Shown: piece by piece, positions 5,431 through 9,037 of the stretch
Position numbering within the stretch: position 1 is the stretch's first letter
Layout of the letters: every line of letters begins with the position of its first letter
Source of the DNA: Oscillospiraceae bacterium
Lineage (GTDB): Bacteria > Bacillota > Clostridia > Oscillospirales > Ruminococcaceae
Direction: 5' to 3'
DNA length: 9,037 bases
Assembly: GCA_003508605.1 (NCBI GenBank)
Contig: DNUB01000051.1
Span: forward strand, 1-9,037
Program-made: the position numbers and the translations under genes
The notes under the pieces: generated by a model
What the model was told of the DNA's origin: nothing
The model's input: the letters and a program-made list of their open reading frames with translations, nothing else
The model's database searches: none

Positions 5431-8400
5431 TTATTCAAGCTCCAGATCCAAATCGTCGATAATTTCCTGCCTTAAAAGGCGTGAAACTCCCTTTTCCTGC
5501 ATAAATACGCCGTAAAGCACGTCGCAGCCCTCAATGGTTCCTCTTCTGTGGGTTATTACCATAAGCTGAGTACTGCCCGAAAAGCGTTTAAGATAGGTTA
5601 TGTATTTTACAACATTTGCCTCGTCCAGGGCGGCGTCTACCTCGTCAAGCATACAGAAGGGGGTGGGACGGTGCAGAAGTATTGCAAAATAAATGGTAAT
5701 GGCGACCATGGTCTGCTCGCCGCCCGAAAGGGAAATAAGGTTTTTTATCAGCTTTCCGGGAGGAGCGGCAAAAATTTCTATGCCGCTGTTTAGCACGTCC
5801 TCCGGGTCGGTAAGCTCCAAATGTGCACTGCCGCCGCCGAAGATCTCGGTAAAGATCCGCTTGAAATGCTCGTTTATGCTGTTAAAGCCCTCCATAAACC
5901 GTGCCTTGATATCCGCCGTAAGGTTTTCGATAAGCTTTTCCAGCTCTCTTTTGGATTTTTCCACGTCGTCAAGCTGTTCCTTCAGCTCTGCATATCTTTC
6001 GGACACCTCCGCATATTCCTCGATGGAGGCAAAGTTTACGCTGCCGAGAGCGGTTATCTGCTGTCTTAACTCGGTAAGCTCGCCCTTTGCGCTTATCATA
6101 TCCCCCGGAATAACCGCCTGCTGCACAGCCTCCGATGGGGCTAACTGATATTTTTCCCACAGAGACGCCTTTATTCTTTCGCTTTCCTTTTCTGAGGCGG
6201 ATTTTCTTTCGGCGGCGACTGCAAGCGCATTGGAGAATTTTTCCTTCGCCTCGGACTTTTCTCTGATTTCCCTTGAAATTTCGCTTACCCGCTTTTCCAA
6301 GCCGTTCATTTGCGAGATAAGCTCTGCGGTTTTGTCGCTGCCGCCTTTAAAGCTGCTTCTTAACGCTTCCGCCGCCTGCTTTTTTTCTCGGATTTTTTCC
6401 TTATAGTCCAGGATTTTCTTTTCCTGCTCCTCTATTTGAAGCAGCAGTCCGCTGCCGCCCTGCCGCAGCTGCTCCAAGCTTTTGCCTGCGTCGGAACGCT
6501 GCCCCTCGATTCTCTCTATATCCTTATTTAGGGCGAGGTTATCCATTCCGATTTCGGTGATTCTGTCGCCGATTCTGTTCTTTTCCGCCAAACGCTCTTT
6601 GATTTTCGAATCCGCCATGGCGATCTCTTTTGCGATCTCCTCTATGCCCTTTTCCGTTTCCTCTATTTTTTTCGAGCATTCCGAAACGGTATCGGCATAT
6701 TTTTTCATATCCGACCTGCTTTTCTCCAAAAATTCCTCGGCGTTTTCCTGCTGCTGCTCTATTTGGGCGATCATTTCCTTTAAGCCCGATATTTCGGCGG
6801 AAAGGGAAACCTCCTCCTTTTCGCAAAGAGTAAGCTGCTCCCTGAAGCCCTCCATTTCGATGGACATTTTGTTCACCTCTTCACGGAGAACGGACAGCTC
6901 GCCCTCGCCTCCCTTCATTTTTTCGGTCAGCATGGCTGTTTTTTCCTTTAAGGAATCGATTTCCTGATTTCTTGTAATAATTCCCGCCGACTTGCTTACC
7001 GAGCCGCCGGTAAAAGAACCGCCTGCGTTTATTACCTGTCCGTCAAGGGTAACTATCTTAAATCTGTATCCGTTTTTCTTCGCAATAACGGTGGCGGTGT
7101 CGATATCCTCGACTATTGCGCACCTGCCTAAAATAAATCTGATAATGCTTCTGTATTTTTCATCGCAGTCCACCAGCTCGCTGGCGATGCCCTCAAAGCC
7201 TTCCTCATTCCGAAGGCCGCCGCTTTCCATAACTGTTCCCTTTATTGACGTCAGGGGCAGAAAGGTTGCTCTGCCGCCTCCCGATTCCTTCAAATATCTT
7301 ATGCATCGCTTTGCGGTTTCCTCGCTGTTTACGATAATATTCTGCAAAGCCCCGCCCAAGGCGATTTCTATGGCAGTGCCATGTCTTTTTCCGACCCTTA
7401 TTACGTCTGCAACGGTGCCTTCTATACCGCCTATTCTGCCCTGTCTTGAAGCGGTGATAACCGCCTTGACGCTGGAGGCGTAGCCTGCCATATTTTTTTC
7501 CACGTCCGACAAAACGTCAAGCCTTGATTTACTCTGCTGATATTCGAGTCTTAACTGCTCGAACTGCCGCTGCTGCTCCTTAAGTCTGCCGCTTTTTGAT
7601 TCAAACAGCTTGCCGCAGCCGTTCAGCTTGTTTTGCGCCTCGGATTTCCGTTCGCCTGTTTCCGTCAGCTTGTCGGAAAGCTCTCTTCTTTTTGCCCTTA
7701 ACTCCCTGATCTTTTTCTCAGCCGCTTCAAAGCTTTCTCCCGAGGAGCTTAAGGTTTCCTTTAGGCTTTCCCCATTCTGCTGTGCGGACTGCATGGTAAG
7801 GGTAAGCCTTGTTTTTTCGGCAAGCAGCCCGCTTTGCTTTTTGTCAAGCTCCTTGTATTCGTTGTCAAGGCTGCGGCTTTCACCTGACATTTCCGACAGC
7901 TGTGCGCCTAACTCCTTTGTTTTTGCCTCATTTTGGGCGATTTGCCTTTTCTTTTCCTCTATTTCGGCGGCGTACTGCTCAATACGGCGGCTCAGCTCCT
8001 CTGCGCCCTGCTCTCCGTCCTTAATCCTTTGCCGTATCTGCTCTATGCTTTCCCCGCAGTGAGCGATTTCGTTTTCAAGTACCGCCTGCTCCTTTTCGGC
8101 GGCGGCCAGCTCGTCTCTTACCCTTTCTCCCTGTTTTCTTAACTCGTCCTGCCGTACGGTAAGCTCCATTTTCTTTTGGGCTATTTCCTCGTTTTCCTGC
8201 TCCAGCTGTGTGATTTCCCTTTCATAGTGTTCGCACTGCCCCTGATTTGCAAGAATACTGTTGTCCGCCTCTATAATTTCCTTTCCTATTCGGTCGATGT
8301 CCCAAACGCTTATGCCTATATCAAGAGTTTTCTCTCTTTCCATAAGCTCCCTTGCCTTTCGTGCCTTTTCCGACTGCTTTTCGAGCACGGGGAGTCTTCT

Positions 8401-8997
8401 TGACAGCTCGCCTTCAATGTCCTTCAGGCGGAGTATATTGTCGTTTGCCCGCTCCAAATCCCTTTCAGCCTCCTGCTTTTTATGCAGAAAGCGGGAAACC
8501 CCTGCTGCCTCCTCGAAAAGCTCACGACGCTGATTTACCTTGCTGTTGATTATCTCGCTTACTCTTCCCTGTCCTATAACGGAATAGCCGTCACGGCCGA
8601 GACCGGTGCCCATCAGCAGCTCCTGAATGTCCTTAAGTCGGCTTTTACTGTCGTTGATAAGATACTCGCTTTCCCCTGTGCGATACAGCTTCCTTTCGAT
8701 AACTACCTCGTCCGTATCTATGTTAAGGCTTCTGTCGGTATTGTCTACGGTTAGAGCCACCTTGGCGTAGCCCATAGGCTTTCTCGACACCGTTCCGTGA
8801 AAGATTACGTCCTCCATTTTGTCCCCTCGAAGGGTCTTTGCGCCCTGTTCTCCCATAACCCAGCGAAGTGCGTCGCTTATATTGCTTTTTCCGTTGCCGT
8901 TGCTGCCCACAATGGCAGTCATCTTTTTATCAAAATTCAATACGGTTTTATCCGCAAAGGACTTAAAGCCTTGTATTTCCATTGTTTTAAAAAACAT
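5431..8997 (-). CDS. smc: Chromosome partition/condensation protein SMC
   Basis: SMC is the ATPase of the bacterial condensin-like complex. It dimerises through a hinge, joins ScpA/ScpB and organises newly replicated chromosome origins. The 1188-residue product is full length for the family (about 1,190 in Bacillus). The N-terminal head starts like other SMCs (FFKTMEIQGFKSFADK) and carries Walker A at residues 31-39 (GSNGNGKSN). Long charged coiled coils run from about 170 to 500 and 680 to 1010. The hinge lies between them at roughly 510-665, with glycine-rich NAGGSFTGGS near 655. The C-terminal head has the signature LSGGEQ at about 1090, Walker B FCMLDEVD at about 1112, and an H-loop in VITHRRGT. 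The ATG is preceded by AGGAG at 9011-9015, a rather long 13-nt spacing. ftsY follows after 24 bp, the common Gram-positive smc-ftsY pair; rnc, often just upstream, would lie outside the window. Confidence 0.97.
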   Translation of the reverse strand: MFFKTMEIQGFKSFADKTVLNFDKKMTAIVGSNGNGKSNISDALRWVMGEQGAKTLRGDKMEDVIFHGTVSRKPMGYAKVALTVDNTDRSLNIDTDEVVIERKLYRTGESEYLINDSKSRLKDIQELLMGTGLGRDGYSVIGQGRVSEIINSKVNQRRELFEEAAGVSRFLHKKQEAERDLERANDNILRLKDIEGELSRRLPVLEKQSEKARKARELMEREKTLDIGISVWDIDRIGKEIIEADNSILANQGQCEHYEREITQLEQENEEIAQKKMELTVRQDELRKQGERVRDELAAAEKEQAVLENEIAHCGESIEQIRQRIKDGEQGAEELSRRIEQYAAEIEEKKRQIAQNEAKTKELGAQLSEMSGESRSLDNEYKELDKKQSGLLAEKTRLTLTMQSAQQNGESLKETLSSSGESFEAAEKKIRELRAKRRELSDKLTETGERKSEAQNKLNGCGKLFESKSGRLKEQQRQFEQLRLEYQQSKSRLDVLSDVEKNMAGYASSVKAVITASRQGRIGGIEGTVADVIRVGKRHGTAIEIALGGALQNIIVNSEETAKRCIRYLKESGGGRATFLPLTSIKGTVMESGGLRNEEGFEGIASELVDCDEKYRSIIRFILGRCAIVEDIDTATVIAKKNGYRFKIVTLDGQVINAGGSFTGGSVSKSAGIITRNQEIDSLKEKTAMLTEKMKGGEGELSVLREEVNKMSIEMEGFREQLTLCEKEEVSLSAEISGLKEMIAQIEQQQENAEEFLEKSRSDMKKYADTVSECSKKIEETEKGIEEIAKEIAMADSKIKERLAEKNRIGDRITEIGMDNLALNKDIERIEGQRSDAGKSLEQLRQGGSGLLLQIEEQEKKILDYKEKIREKKQAAEALRSSFKGGSDKTAELISQMNGLEKRVSEISREIREKSEAKEKFSNALAVAAERKSASEKESERIKASLWEKYQLAPSEAVQQAVIPGDMISAKGELTELRQQITALGSVNFASIEEYAEVSERYAELKEQLDDVEKSKRELEKLIENLTADIKARFMEGFNSINEHFKRIFTEIFGGGSAHLELTDPEDVLNSGIEIFAAPPGKLIKNLISLSGGEQTMVAITIYFAILLHRPTPFCMLDEVDAALDEANVVKYITYLKRFSGSTQLMVITHRRGTIEGCDVLYGVFMQEKGVSRLLRQEIIDDLDLELE

Positions 8998-9010
8998 TGC
9001 TTTTTATTTG

Positions 9011-9015
9011 CTCCT
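9011..9015 (-). promoter_or_regulatory. Probable ribosome binding site of smc
   Basis: AGGAG lies 13 nt before the smc ATG in a very A-rich leader (9037-8998 on the minus strand). The spacing is longer than usual, so initiation may be modest. No promoter can be made out in the 40 bp available, and the gene is probably read from further upstream. Confidence 0.55.
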
Positions 9016-9037
9016 GTTTTCTTTTTTTGTTTTTTAT

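Noticed and set aside
5713..5730. SMC head variants: LSGGEQTMVAIT signature and GSNGNGKSN Walker A as possible signs of an altered ATPase
   Set aside because: All catalytic residues (Walker A Lys-Ser, signature SGGE, Walker B Asp-Glu, H-loop His) are present. The flanking changes look like ordinary lineage variation in clostridial SMC.
6482..7483. Plus-strand frames antisense to smc (for example 6482-6967 and 6992-7483)
   Set aside because: They are low-complexity Ser/Phe-rich mirror translations of coiled-coil and hinge codons, with no ribosome binding sites or family resemblance.

Overview
The window reads as one stretch of a low-to-mid GC Gram-positive (Firmicutes, class Clostridia; perhaps an Oscillospiraceae/Ruminococcus-like gut anaerobe) chromosome. 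The reasons are the gene order smc-ftsY joined to yhbY-nadD-yqeK-rsfS, the purine-rich AGGAG-type ribosome binding sites, the SMC head sequence style (LSGGEQ ... ITHRRGTIEG), and YqeK/NadD paired in one transcript. The genus cannot be fixed from this sequence alone. Nothing looks like a mobile element, CRISPR array, tRNA or rRNA.

All nine genes lie on the minus strand, so transcription runs from high to low coordinates: smc (8997-5431), ftsY (5406-4084, TTG start), an XTP/dITP pyrophosphatase of the RdgB/HAM1 family (3916-3332), an unknown multi-pass membrane protein (3339-2404), a YhbY-type RNA-binding protein (2414-1947), nadD (1935-1324), an unknown 70-residue protein (1331-1119), yqeK (1104-508) and rsfS (485-132). 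Junctions are tight (three overlaps of 8-11 bp, others 11-24 bp). The one exception is a 167-bp spacer between ftsY and rdgB, which holds inverted repeats but no clear promoter or terminator. A long hairpin followed by a T-rich run after rsfS (minus strand, 101-43) looks like the intrinsic terminator of the whole unit. The upstream end of the unit is cut by the window: only 40 bp precede smc.

The genes are mostly housekeeping. SMC acts in chromosome organisation and FtsY in co-translational membrane targeting. RdgB cleans the nucleotide pool, NadD makes NAD, and YqeK hydrolyses Ap4A. YhbY and RsfS act on the large ribosomal subunit. The less ordinary parts are an acidic, repeat-bearing C-terminal tail on FtsY ending in a basic/aromatic patch, a long basic Gly/Arg/Lys tail on YhbY, the unknown membrane protein translationally coupled on both sides, and the unknown 70-residue protein that begins inside nadD. 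I saw no convincing wholly new system; these four are the best leads.
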